A DNA stretch of 64,000 bases, from contig CM062388.1 in the NCBI GenBank assembly GCA_031310005.1, forward strand, positions 1,922,001 to 1,986,000, given 5' to 3'. Both the position numbers and the translations under genes were made by a program. The stretch comes from Dactylellina haptotyla (Eukaryota > Ascomycota > Orbiliomycetes > Orbiliales > Orbiliaceae). Positions within the stretch are counted from its first letter, which is position 1. Each line of letters begins with the position of its first letter. The notes under the pieces are model-generated. The model searched no databases. It had not been told where the DNA came from and worked only from the letters and a program-made list of their open reading frames with translations. This document shows positions 34,183 through 46,878 of this stretch, piece after piece.

Positions 34183-36573
34183 ATGGTTAACCTCATTGAT
34201 CTCCCCCCGGAGATCCAATATAACATATACCATGAGGTGACTATTCCCAATGTTTCTAAGTACATTTATCTGTTCGATGTGCTGATAAAAGTGGGTTGTA
34301 GCTTTTCCACAGCCAAGACTTTGTCAACGTCTGCATAACATGCCGGACAATGAACAAGATTGCTACCCCGCTGCTCTACGAGATGGTCAACATCATCACG
34401 AATGACGAGTACCAGTGGGAAGACCGCCAGGTCGAATGCCTTACTCGGATTCCCAACCGGAATCTGAACCTCATCAAGCAGCTTTTAGTAGGTTTAGCTT
34501 ATAACAATAAATATTTATTAAATAGATAGCTAATAGTGGATAGAATTTTTGCGTACGGCCTGCAAATACGACAGAATGCATGGGCCTAATCGAGCGTATG
34601 GAAGAAGACCAACTTCAATGCATTGAGTGAGCTCTTATTCCCCCTTTTTATGCTGATTTTAGCTAATATTTTAATGTAGACTGTTCCAAAAAGGCGATCA
34701 CGGCGACGGCTGTAAGGAAGTCGTCGAAGCCATGTTTCGCAAAAACAAACGCTTTCGCGCAATCTACATTGACATGGGCGAGAAGAACCTCTACGACAAG
34801 TTCTTCCCCCTCATCTCTGCCTCTTCGGACTGGCTGGCTACCCTCATCCTTGTTATCGAAAAGAAAGACTCCTTCCTCTACGACCTCGATGCCGTGCTCA
34901 CATTCCTTCAGAGCTTAAAATACCTCCGCTCCTTTGAACTCGACATGGTTGAATACTTTGAAGACTCGCCATGGTACACCGATGACGGTGTGCGCCTCAT
35001 CGATTCAATATTTGCCCTCCCTACCGTGGAACAACTGGTCTTCGGCGGGTCTGACTTCCCCTACGATCTCTTCCACGAGCGGTACCCGGACAAACGAATT
35101 GGCAAGAACTTGTCACAATTTGGCTTCTTCTCCGGCGTAGCTTGTGACAATTTCCTACTAAAAAACTTCGACACTTCCAAACTTCGCGCCTTACGCATCC
35201 TATGGCCCGTTGAGACAGATTTCACCATCCTCGGCCAATTCATGGTCTCCTTCAAAGGGTTGAGATCACTTCACCTCACCCTCCGAAATCCCGACTGCTT
35301 TGACTCTCTTCGCTGCATCTCCCACCACGGCGAGACCCTCGAACGCCTCTCCCTCCGTGTGTTCACCCCGAACTTCAAACCCTTCGGCCGCTTCGGCCAC
35401 AGCGCGGAAGATTTCGAAGACATGCTGAAAAGCTGCACCGCACTCCGCGAGCTCGCCGTCCCGGTAACCTACGTCCACGACTATTGGGGCCAGCCGTTCA
35501 ATGCCGAAGCCAACGGCGTGAAAGACATTCTCTGGAATGAACTCGATTGGCGGTTTGTACGTGCCATCCATATCTCCACCCACGTATTCCCTACAATCTA
35601 ATACTAAAGTGAGCTATTTGTATATTTTAGCAATGGCCGGACACCGTCTCATCCATCGAAAGCTTGCACATCCTAAACGAACCTCTACCCGCCGACAACT
35701 CCCTGCGGTTGGAATACCACAAAAACCGGCGCAGAGAAGTAATAACCTGCTTCGCCCGCGCCTTCCACGATCAAGTCAACATCCGCGGCATCGCAGACGA
35801 CATCACGCATTCCCACCACAACTCGACTTCTAGTATGCCTACCACATCACTAAACAATAATATAATGACTTTAATGGGCGGACGCGCAGATGATCCCACG
35901 GCTACCGGGGCATCAGGTGCGAGTACAGCCACAGGCATGGACGCCTCTACACCAACCGCCACCACCACGACTCCAGCAGGAAATCTAGGAAAACGCCGCC
36001 CCCCGCTGCTACCGAACCTCAAAGCAATCCTCTTCGGAGACAACACCAAATGCGGCCGAGACAGCTGTCTATACCTGCACGATTGGGAATTCGAAGAAAT
36101 GGACCTAGTACCCGTCGTCATCGACCGTTTCGAATTCGAAGGTGACGAAGTAACAGAACAAGTCGAGAAAGAACAGGAGATAGAAAAGGAAAAAGAAAAG
36201 CAAGAAGCGAAGAATACTATCCCGATGTGGGAGAAGGCGGGTAATCGTGGAACCGGGTCGGACGGCGAGAGCGCCACCGTGGATAAAACGAAATATGACG
36301 GGAAATCGCGCTGGGAGGATGTGGATAAACTCGGGCGTGGGGTGAAGTGGCGGTTTAAAGAGGTGGATTGGGCGGAGTTTGTGGGAAGGTTTCCGTGGTT
36401 GCATGATTTTGAGATTGATGCGAGGGGTTGGATGGATGAGTGAGTATTTCCGTTTATTCTTTTCTAACTTTAAGATTTTTTCTACTCTGGAGGGTGGTAT
36501 TTGCTAATGTGTGATGTGATGTGGTAGGCGAACGAGGATTGAGAATAGAGATAAGTTTCGGTTTTGGGAGTAG
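34183..36573 (+). CDS. F-box protein 1 (6 exons, 684 aa)
   Basis: Exons 34183-34236, 34302-34487, 34544-34626, 34680-35556, 35631-36439 and 36528-36573. The N-terminal F-box reads LPPEIQYNIYHE, then, after a phase-0 intron, a stretch ending in ITCRTMNKIATPLLYEMV. The body resembles a leucine-rich solenoid (FLQSLKYLRSFELDMVEYF, RALRILWPVE, GLRSLHLTLRNPD). Near residue 500 there is a low-complexity Thr/Ala stretch, then a Glu/Lys-rich helix, and the protein ends ENRDKFRFWE. Such proteins usually act as substrate receptors of SCF ubiquitin ligases. The target is unknown. It is the longest and most divergent of the seven related F-box genes in this window. Confidence 0.82.
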
Positions 36574-37176
36574 CGTTGAGCATTTAGTTGCATGGTATGG
36601 CGAGCGAGTGTGTTCTTTTTTTCTCTGTTACGTGGGATATTTATGGGAGGTGGGGGGTGTATTATTATGTTGGGTGTAGATAGATGAAAGAAGCCTTGAC
36701 GTCGTGGTATCGGAATATTCCTTACCGGCATGCTGGAAAACTAGCAATATGTTCGGTAGATTAATATAAAATTAAGCCACGCCGCTAGGGGAATCTAGGC
36801 CGACTAGCGTGCATTATTATAATAATGTAATAGGGTTATGCCAGCTTCCTAACTTAAGCCCGCTACAGAGGTCGCGCGTACGTATACCTGAAAAACAGAT
36901 CTAGACAATCCAACCTCTGAATTATACCGAGATTCCGGGCCCTAAAGAACAGAAGGAACAAGTGTTGCAATGTTGTGGTATATCTTCGTTCCTATTCTTC
37001 TAATCTCTATGCCAAGACTCGTCACATAGGGTTGAATTCAAGAAAAAGAGTACGAGGCACATCAGAGAATTTGGCCAATATACGACCGTCTGGTTTCTTG
37101 GTCTTCAGTGCTTTATTTCACCGTTATACTACTTATTATATCCGCTTCAAAATCGATTAATCATCCAAGTCGCAGA
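36574..37176. other. intergenic between F-box genes 1 and 2, 603 bp
   Basis: AT-rich spacer with no recognised gene or repeat. It should contain the promoter of F-box gene 2. Confidence 0.5.
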
Positions 37177-39178
37177 ATGGCGACCGTGCCACCGATGCCC
37201 CGCATCACATTTTTGGACCTACCCGTGGAGGTTCTCACAATTGTATTCGAGCATGTAGGTTACGCTATTACTCTTGAGACATAAGGTTGGATCGCTCTAA
37301 ACCATTCGGGCGCTCTAGGCTCGACGCAAAGATCTCCAAAATATCGCTCTGGTTTCCAGAAAGATTTACAACGCGGTCTCGCATATACTCTACCGCGAGC
37401 TGCGGATCGGATTCGCAGAAGGACAAGTCGTCCCAGGGTGGTTGAAATACAAAGGACCCGATGCCTTAACGCAGTATCTAAATATGCATAACCATAATTA
37501 CCTGCATGTTGCGGGTTTTCTAAACAGTAAAACACTATCGGCCATAACGGGGTCTTCGCCTGCGGTGCTGGGGTTGGTCCGCGTCTTCCGCATCGGAACG
37601 ATGACAATAATACCTGCTCAATTTTGCAAACAAGATGTTTGCCAGAGGCCTTTTAACAAGTTTTACCAAAATGATGATAAGACTCTCCAGGAGCTTTTCT
37701 GGGGTAACCTGCGAAACAACCTGCAGAAAATAGAGTCAGTACGCTTTAGACATAATCTCCAACATTTAAGAGCTTCCTTATATGCTAACTCTTTTGGCTG
37801 TAGGTTCGGGTGTAACGTCTCGCTATCCACACTAATAGATATATTGGAGACACAAAAACACCTCCAACTTCTAAAGATTGGAGGGGTTATATATACGCGA
37901 GTAGTCTCCGTTGTTAAATATCTAAGAGCCGATGCCGAATACTGGTCACGGAATATTCGCACCCTCGCCATCGAAAATATCTGCGAGGATGCTCTACCTG
38001 TGATTGTGCGACTGTTAAAACGTTGCTGCGACACTCTGGTCGACTTGAAGCTAGGGTTTGCAGCGTACGGGAATAGCCATACTACCACGTATATGGACCT
38101 GATAACAGGTTTGAATATCGTAGGAAGCTCTGCTTCTTGCCCAGGACAGGAAGATACCGACGAGGCTCGAGGCGCCTTCAGAGATCTCATGAAAGAACTT
38201 CCGGAAACCAATGACGGCAAGTTAGAGTTCAAGGCCCTCCGAAAGCTACATCTTGCCAACATCTCCTACGTCGGTGAGATCATAAGGTCCTTTCCAGGGA
38301 TTACCGTGAATTGGGCGGATCTAGAGCACCTCGTCCTCGAAAACTGCGGATATCTCGATATGTTTGTTCAAATCCTCGAAGAGATCGGGAGGAACCGTTT
38401 ACTGTCTCTGCGTTCCCTCGCTCTGATTGCGAATGTATACTTGATGGAACACCGCTTACCGGATCTTACGGCATTGATACAGCGCATACGAAGGCTAGAA
38501 AGCCTCGAACTTCACCATACTTTTCGTGCGCCGTGGTATACCGTCGCCAAGCGTCATAGCAGCTCATTGAAGACGTTGTCCATCCAGAATTGCTCGCACG
38601 AGAATGTGTGCGACTCCCCTCCTAGCCACGGAACAGGAAGCTATGTGCCAATGGAGTTCACTTCTTCCGAATGGCCGCTACTGGAAGAACTCAACATGCA
38701 CGTGTGTGATATGGCCAAGGTAAATTCTAAACTTAACGTTATCTTAAATTTCGGTTGAAAAATATTATTAGTGTGTGTGTTGTATGTGTGCTAACTTGCA
38801 AAATTCTAACACAAGCCGTTACCATTTTTGGAACGCACGCTCGAGGTGCTCACTATTAGTCCCTCAATATTTCATCCCGGGGAAGAATGTTTATTGTATT
38901 TCATGATCTCCTCGTACGCGAATACACTCTGCGAAGTGTCGTTGAGAGAGTATAATGAACTTCCGAAGCTACGGATTGTCATTATCGCGCCCGCGTTGAA
39001 TGCTTACCAGAGGAATCCGGGACAAGGTGAACCGAGGAACCTTTTCTATTTGATTGAATTTGAGAGATGGGGAAGTGGTGAGGGGTCGGCGAGTGTTAAC
39101 GCTGTGAGTTTGGAGGAGTTTGTCGATTTGGGGTATGGGTTTTATCTTCAGCAACCTTGGATGAGGGAGCGGGAGTAG
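37177..39178 (+). CDS. F-box/LRR-like protein 2 (4 exons, 590 aa)
   Basis: Exons 37177-37254, 37319-37734, 37804-38719 and 38816-39178. The F-box begins LDLPVEVLTIVFEH, split by a phase-0 intron, and continues NIALVSRKIYNAVSHILYRE. Leucine-rich strands follow, for example LRKLHLANISYVGEIIRSFP and WPLLEELNMHVCDMAK. The ending GYGFYLQQPWM is shared with F-box gene 3. Intron 2 uses a GTCAGT donor, which the neighbouring paralogue's phase supports. The frame is also open through that intron, so a retained-intron form is possible. Predicted role: SCF substrate receptor. Confidence 0.82.
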
Positions 39179-39465
39179 ATATTAGGCGTTGTAAACCAGT
39201 ACGTAGATAAGAATGTGTATGGCACGGATTGGCGGTGTTTGTGATTTATTGAGATGACGTTTGTTGGATGGTTGGCTGCAGATCCCTTTCTGTAAATAAA
39301 GAAAACTCTACACCCGTTGAGAAGTTTCTAGTCTAACAGTGAAACCCAAGTTCAATAAATACTGAAAGCTCGCTATTATTGTTGCGCAATAGGCTTTCCA
39401 CACTTCCAATATACTTCACGTTCTCGTTAGTGCTATTGATATTTCTCCTAGTTTTTCAATTCTAC

Positions 39466-41557
39466 ATGGTGGATAGAATGCCACCAGAACATCACGCAAC
39501 GCTTCTTGATCTCCCCGTAGAACTCCTCAGGGCCATTTTCAATCTAGTAAGTGACCATATTGTTGATTTTTGTTTCATTCCTTGAACTCACCTATGTCGA
39601 AATTTAGCTTCCGCGGAGTAATCTCAAGAATGCGATATTAACTTGCAAAAGACTTCACTGTGTGGTATCCGAGATATTCTATCGCTGTATGAGGATCGGA
39701 TTTTGCAAAGATAAAGAACAGATATACGACATCAATGACAGATTGAGAAATCCCATACTATTGGAACCTAGAAGGAAAATATATTTATATCTTGGATTTT
39801 ATCAGTACATGACGGGTAATCTGAATGCGATACATATCGAAACAGTTAAAAAGTCTTGGCCAGGATTGTTAAGACCTGTTAGAGAGTTCAAGGTAGCAGA
39901 TTGCGGGATGCTTTATTTTGAATATCCTTGTAAGGCGAAATGGCAGGAAGCCTCAAATATGATCTGTCTATCAGACGATAGATCTATCAGAAAAATTGTC
40001 AGAGCACAGTTAAGGGGCCAACTTTCGGTCATCGAGTAAGTGATTCACGTTCAGTATATTTGTGCGCTGAGGGTAGTTTACGAGATAATTCAATATGGCC
40101 CATAAGAAATCTACTGATATAGGTGTTTCTTCATGTAATAGTATTGACTGTAACATTTCCTTATTCACACTTGCCGCCGCTCTGGGCTCGCAACCAAATC
40201 TCCGAGTTCTCCGAGTTGGTGGGTTAGGGCTGCCTGATGGAGAATACGGTACTAAAAAGCAACTGACAGTGCCTATCAAATGGCCTTTGGCCCTCCGAGT
40301 CCTGTCGATGGAAAATATTCACGAAAATATGATTCCCATCCTTCTTCGACTTCTAAGTCGATACGGGCACTGTCTGGTGGATTTAAAACTAAGATTCTCT
40401 ACTTACCAAGGTAAGTATGAAAGCGAGTACATCACTCGGCTGACGGACACCGAACGAGAGATTCGTCCCGGGAAAGATTGGATGTACGAACCGAAGGGGC
40501 CGATTCCGAAGCTTGTTAAGCGGAGGTTCGAGTATTTGATGAAACAGCACGCAGAGAAAGGAGAAGTTAAATTGGAGTTTCCTAATCTCAAAAAACTACA
40601 TCTTAGCAACGTTGCTAATTTGGGTGAGATAATACGTTCTTTCCCTGAGATCGTTGTGGATTGGGAAACCCTCGATGCATTAACCCTAGAAAAATGTGAG
40701 AACGCTGGAGAGTTCTTTGAAATATTACTAAATGATGGGAAAGAAGCAAACCTGTCTCTTACGTCCCTTGCAATAGTTAAATCCAATAGAAGGATGGACC
40801 CGCTTGACTATGATAACGTGTTTAGGCGGATTGGGAGCTTAGAAAGCCTGGTGCTTTACCTTGCCCCTCGCACCCACTGGTACAATGCATTCGAACGAAT
40901 TGATAAAAGCCTACTCAGAAGACTATACATAGACCAGATATCTTTTGACGAAGGCTGTGGTAGGTATTACAAGCAGACTTTCCTCGACTATACTCATTTC
41001 CCGCCAAATTACTTTAACTCTGAAGAATGGCCACAGTTGGAAGAACTTGGCATCCATGTGTGTGACATTATCAAGGTAGGTGGTCCAATACTCTTACCTT
41101 CAATGACCAATGAACATTCCAAAACTTCTCGTACTGCTTTATAAATACATGAACATCATATCCTAACTTAATCTCGACATTGGGCTAGCAACCAATATCA
41201 ATTTTGGTCCACACGCTGAGATATTTCCGAATAAGCCCTGATATTGATCACCCCAGCGATATTAAAATCCAAGAATCTATTGTCCGGTCGTATGCTACCA
41301 GTCTTTGCAAAAGATCGCTTGAGGATTATGATGAACTGCCGAAATTAAAAGTGGTTGTTTTCGCACCTTCGCCTAGCCTCCGCCATCTAGATATTCTATC
41401 AGAGCGCAAAGGTATCTTGAGGGCTCCCGTTTTCATCTTAGTAGATTTTAAAAGAGATGAGAAAACTAGTGGTGGTACTGTTTCCGTTAAAAGTTCAAAT
41501 ATAGAGGAGTTGGTGGAGCTAGGATATGGGTCGTATCTTAAACATCCTTGGATGTGA
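39466..41557 (+). CDS. F-box/LRR-like protein 3, tandem paralogue of gene 2 (4 exons, 603 aa)
   Basis: Exons 39466-39546, 39608-40035, 40142-41075 and 41189-41557. The F-box LDLPVELLRAIFNL is interrupted by a phase-0 intron at the same residue as in gene 2, followed by AILTCKRLHCVVSEIFYRC. Paralogy with gene 2 is clear from NLGEIIRSFPEIVVDWETL, EEWPQLEELGIHVCDIIK and the ending YGSYLKHPWM. A second in-frame ATG lies at 39478. Intron phases (0, 2, 0) are the same in the two genes. Predicted role: SCF substrate receptor of unknown target. Confidence 0.82.
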
Positions 41558-41756
41558 TAAGACCATACATAGTTCGTGATAGTTTTAGTATATCAGAATT
41601 TAAAGAGCTACTACTTACATATAAGGATCAATTACTTGTGCGTTTGGATTTCATTATATCCTGCAACCTGAAAAATCAACTGCTGCTCATTGATCGCCGG
41701 CATCCTAGCACGTAAATTAAGTATATTATCTGAAATGTTCTTACTTCCTCGGTATT

Positions 41757-41932
41757 AAGCTTCATTACCTACAACATCTAGATTTAACCGGAGCGACCCT
41801 CATTTTGCCGGATGTGCACCCCTCCGCCGACGAGCTATGTCCAGGATCTCTTAAGGATTACAACGAGCTTTCAAGGCTTCGATTAGCTGTCTTCGGGCTT
41901 TTATGGAAGATGAAGTTATGGTCACGATGATG
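41757..41932 (+). pseudogene. relic of an F-box/LRR C-terminal exon
   Basis: The plus-strand frame here reads SLKDYNELSRLRLAVFG, closely like SLREYNELPKLRIVI of gene 2 and SLEDYDELPKLKVVVFAPS of gene 3. The frame is short, lacks the upstream exons and does not continue into the conserved YG-PW ending. It is best read as the decayed remains of a third tandem copy. Confidence 0.6.
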
Positions 41933-42027
41933 CACCTTAAATACGTGAGCACAAATAAGAATTTCATTTGGGTTGGCATCTACCCTGCATATTTTATCAC
42001 CGGCTAGGGCAAAAATAGGAACATAGG

Positions 42028-42444
42028 TTGTGGATATGCTCGAGTCAAACACGTAGTACACTAACCGGCGAAGATAAAATCGTGAGATTTCCTCTTACGT
42101 GCAAAAAAATCCCGTATATCTGTAAAAAGCTTTTCGATGCTCGGGTTTTATCCGATGGAACCCTTGCAAATCTTCAGTCACCTGAAATCATTAATTCTTG
42201 CTCTCCGTTTACAGTGCTACTCAGTTTAAATGTGCGTCAGAAACAGAAATATACAAGGCTATTTAGGCCGATATACTTTGGCTTCTCAGACCCGTGGGCT
42301 GCCCCTCCTCGAGCCTTGGTATTCCACTTACCTGAAACTGGAAATGTAAATATCGAAATCGTCTCATCAAGGAGAGCAGCCTTCCAGAGGCTTAAAATAT
42401 ATGAGATCTCCAGGATCCTCCCCGCATTGTGGAGTAAAGGCTAA
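42028..42444 (+). pseudogene. possible relic of an F-box gene N-terminal half
   Basis: An open stretch contains FPLTCKKIPYICKKLFDARV, similar in pattern to ILTCKRLHCVVSEIFYRC of gene 3 and ALVSRKIYNAVSHILYRE of gene 2. No F-box start exon with an LP-x-E motif precedes it, and no LRR body follows. It lies downstream of a C-terminal relic, so the two pieces do not make one gene in the normal order. Confidence 0.4.
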
Positions 42445-42939
42445 ACTAAAAAGCGCGCTCCTTGCTCTCACGAGATCTAAGGGAACAGTGCTCCGTTTAT
42501 GCATATTAAAAACCGGTGTCTTTTAGCTCGATCAAAATAACCGCCTTGGCGGCTCTGCGGTGTGAGTGGGATCTCAAAAAGCGCAACACAGAGCATCAAA
42601 TGTGCGTCCAATTCGTCCCGACGCAAACCAGTCTAATATAAAACCAGCAGCCGAGGCTCTCCACAGTCTCGGCAATCTGCGGACGTTTGTGGGGAGAAAA
42701 ATATTTTAAAAACCAGAAGAGCGGAACTTCCAATGGCGCTCCCATTTAGCCAAAATAGAATTTATTCTCCTACCCAATAGAGCTGCTGAAAGATACCTGG
42801 CCACCGGGACACCGATCCACCCTAATTTATTTCGTGCTTGCCTCCATTAGAAGATAGATGTATACGGTAGACGCAGCCCTAACCGTTACAGAATAGTTCT
42901 GTTATTCACTCTACGGAATGTTAATATATATTCTTAATA

Positions 42940-42946
42940 GGCTAAA
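42940..42946 (+). promoter_or_regulatory. XlnR/Xyr1-type site GGCTAAA
   Basis: GGCTAAA is the known binding motif of the xylanase activator XlnR/Xyr1. It lies 520 bp upstream of the xylanase ATG and is part of a 13-bp string (TAATAGGCTAAAT) repeated exactly 150 bp further down. Confidence 0.5.
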
Positions 42947-43089
42947 TATTCTGCACCTCAAGTATTTTTCTCCGATGTTCCTACTAGTATACGTAACCGT
43001 GTATTTTTCCTATTTTCAACTTTCTGCCTTGCGAAGCCAAACTTTGGGTCGTAACATTGGTTTCTATAAGTAGCGCTAATATTATAATA

Positions 43090-43096
43090 GGCTAAA
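43090..43096 (+). promoter_or_regulatory. second XlnR/Xyr1-type site GGCTAAA
   Basis: Second copy of the motif, 370 bp upstream of the xylanase ATG, in the same orientation and the same 13-bp context as the first. Repeated sites ahead of a GH11 gene fit xylose/xylan induction. This is inference from a short motif. Confidence 0.55.
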
Positions 43097-43368
43097 TGAT
43101 ATATGTCAAGAAGCCATAGTTGCTTCGGCTTGTGCCGTTGGAAGGTTGGAGATCTCAAAGTCGCAGGAGTCATATGATTTGTATCCACAGGTTGTCTAGA
43201 TACCCGCTCTTGGCTGTAAAGCCTCCATGCTTGGCGATCACATATTCGACATCGGTTGAAGGCCCGATCGCGAAAATTATAACCGGCTTCACGAGCGGAA
43301 TGTAATATCGGTAGATGACTGAAATCCCCCTATTTCAATCGACTTCAAAGCTTAGGGAGCAAAAATGC

Positions 43369-43376
43369 TATAAAAG
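43369..43376 (+). promoter_or_regulatory. TATA box of the xylanase gene
   Basis: TATAAAAG lies 90 bp upstream of the ATG at 43466, a usual distance for a strongly expressed fungal secreted-enzyme gene. Confidence 0.65.
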
Positions 43377-43426
43377 GAGGGCAAGATATCGTCGATTGAT
43401 GAAGAAGCCAAATCCAGAGCGCATAA

Positions 43427-44214
<788 letters not shown>

Positions 44215-46878
44215 ATGGGTTTACTTCCAATTGCAAAAATAAAGATAGGCTAGGTTGGGGATTTTGTAAATATCAAGGAAAGGTGCGGTGCGCGAGACAA
44301 TAGTGATTGGGGCGAGTGGGTGGGATAGTGTGTTGTTTCGGAACGAGAATATTACATGTCAATAGTGTCTTGAGTGACTATACACGAAATGCTTTCTGTA
44401 TAGACTACACAAGATATTTCAAGCAGAGTTGTATCATAAAATCTATTGTTTAAATTTGGGAACTGGTTTCTCACTTCCATATGGACTTTCTTATACTTTC
44501 ATCGTAAAAATCTTACCAAGCCCATAAAAAATTACACCCCAGAAGTTCCGCAGATCATACAACAACCTATGCAAAATTAGAAGAGGAGATTTTACAGTAG
44601 AAATGTGAGCTCGAATTTTAGCTCTAGAGGGGCAGAAATAGTGCATATGAGAAACTCCTGGATCGGCATCCTGCGGTAAGAGAAGGTTAAATTTTATAAT
44701 TGCAACCAATGGCTCCGAAGATATTGGTGTCCATACAATCTCATACAACCCATACCCCAATCGCCGCATTTCTTGGCCAGCTCCATATTTTTTCCGATAC
44801 AAATTATAACCCTAGTAAATATTTTTCCTGAAAGAAAAGTGTGCCTGGAGTCCGGCGTTCGAGCCCCAGCCACCTTAAGGAACTGGTAGATTGCCAAGAC
44901 CACTCTTCTTTGTTGTGTTGAGATTGTTGGATTTCTCAATACGGCCTTGAAGCCTGGCATTTACGGAAATTGACCCCAGAGAAGGCAAGTGCATATGTCA
45001 ACGTGTGCATACAAATAGCTTCGAAAACCCGTGGTAATCCGCCGTTTGACAAGCATTCTTTGCCGCTATCTCAATTATGTTGCCATACGGGCGAGGAAAC
45101 CAAACTAAGAGACTGGACTTCAGCGTAGGTGCGCTTGCACCTAGCTTATTCCTTCTAGCCCTTGAATTCCTCCGCCCTACGAGGAAGATAGCCAGAATAG
45201 TGGCTGGGATGGTCATCAGCGCTCTAATGATCCAAAACCTGAACTGGTATAATCTTCTACTGATGGTTATAGACCTGGCGCTCGGGCTACGGCTACTTAA
45301 TTACAACGTAACCTACGACTATCATATCAAAGCGTCAAGAGGAGCGCCTTCTGAGAAGCATTATACCCAAACCTGCTTTGCTGCTCGCTATTATAGGGCT
45401 GGGTATGCTGGGACATGACCTACATTCTAGGCAACGGTCACTAGCTTGTACAAGTTCCGGGCGGCAAGGTGATATATTCCATACTAACTATACTATTTCG
45501 GATCGCCAAAGAAATCAATACTATCAGGCTAAAGTCATGGGAGAGCACTCATTTATTCGATTGTGGACCAGACTTTAGCTTCCTATGTATGCAACATCGT
45601 TGCCAACAGTAACTGCATGGAAGGTTCTGATTGTTTGCCTGTGGGTCTTATAGTATCCGAACTCCGGATTTCGATGTGACAAGATTTATGGACGAACATG
45701 CACTAGCCAGCCGCTTTATTACTGTAAGTATTAATGTTCCGTAGCCCCTAGACTCGCTAGCCCTGGTAACAGTTCAGGCGATCTGACAGCAACAGTTTCC
45801 CGAGTATTAAACTCAATAAGCTCTTTCGACTTGATTTTTCTATGCAGGTAGCCGGTGAGCTGTTAGAGCGCTGATTCACCTGATTCCGCAAAACCAGCCT
45901 CCTCAGCTCACAGCCGATGGCCTCTGATAGGCAAATAAGTTTTGAAATAGTATAGTTTCGAGTTTTTATTTTATCATACAAGAGGAGCTCAAAATGATCT
46001 TTCAAAGAAATCCATAATACACCTGCACATATTAGAAATGGACGAAAATTAAAGAACTCAGCAGTGCAAGCTCCTCTTCGAGAGACAAATAGGCGTTACT
46101 TCGACGATGGAATTGCAGTCGTATAGACAAATGATTTCTAGAGCGGGCTACATGGTGGGGCTGCCCGTCGCTGCGCGGATGGGGCGATCGAATATGGCAC
46201 GTTTCCAGGTACTAAACCCGGCTACCAATCAAACCATACCGGGGCGATTAAAACGAACTGCGCATAGCAAAAATAAGGACATCTCGATCACAAGGCCAAG
46301 ATTTGACCGAAGAAAGGAGAATCAAGCCCGAAAATACCCAAATTCTATTCTGACGATATATTTTCGAATGCAGACACGAGAGAATCTTCAAGGGGGGACC
46401 CACAACACAAAACTTCGACCAGTCTCAAGTTTCCAAGGAGTAAAATCTGGTTACGAGACCGCAAGGAGTATACCTGCAGGGTACCACAAAGCTACTATTA
46501 AGTTAAGCATCGGTGCCCAGGGAGAGTGTTTCTCGGCACCTTTCACAAACGGAAACGGTATGAAGTAGGAAGACGCTAAAAAATAAATCCCACTTAGGAA
46601 AGGCGATTAGGGTTGATTTGGTCTGAGAAGGGTAAGTCTAACTGTAGCTTCGAAGGGTTGAAGGGCTGGTAGCTAACTTGGAGCTTGTTTTTTTGGCTGT
46701 GCATAATCGTTAAATAAGCATTATAGTGAATACTTTTTATTATAAATTCTGCTCCTTCGCTCTAGAGACACTGCCAGTTCTTCGGATTGGTAGTAACGCA
46801 CTGGTGTCCTTGGTCTCTATTCTAAGCAAGCTGAGAGAGAAACTCCCTACTTGAATAATTCCTTCAATATCTCCAAAT
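44215..46878. other. gene-poor region, about 2.7 kb
   Basis: Several 80-150 codon frames occur on both strands. One at 45077-45418 is hydrophobic and might be a decayed membrane-protein exon, but it has no recognisable family, start context or partner exons. The frame at 46107-46568 has no protein-like pattern. No tRNA could be confirmed at the T-arm-like string near 44855. I assign no gene. Confidence 0.45.

Noticed and set aside
44840-44880. second T-arm-like string (plus strand)
   Set aside because: No cloverleaf can be drawn around it.
45077-45418. hydrophobic 113-codon frame, possibly a decayed membrane protein
   Set aside because: No recognisable family motif, no partner exons and no start context. 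Noted only as part of the gene-poor stretch.
46107-46568. 153-codon plus-strand frame
   Set aside because: Composition is random-looking and basic, with no domain or splice support.
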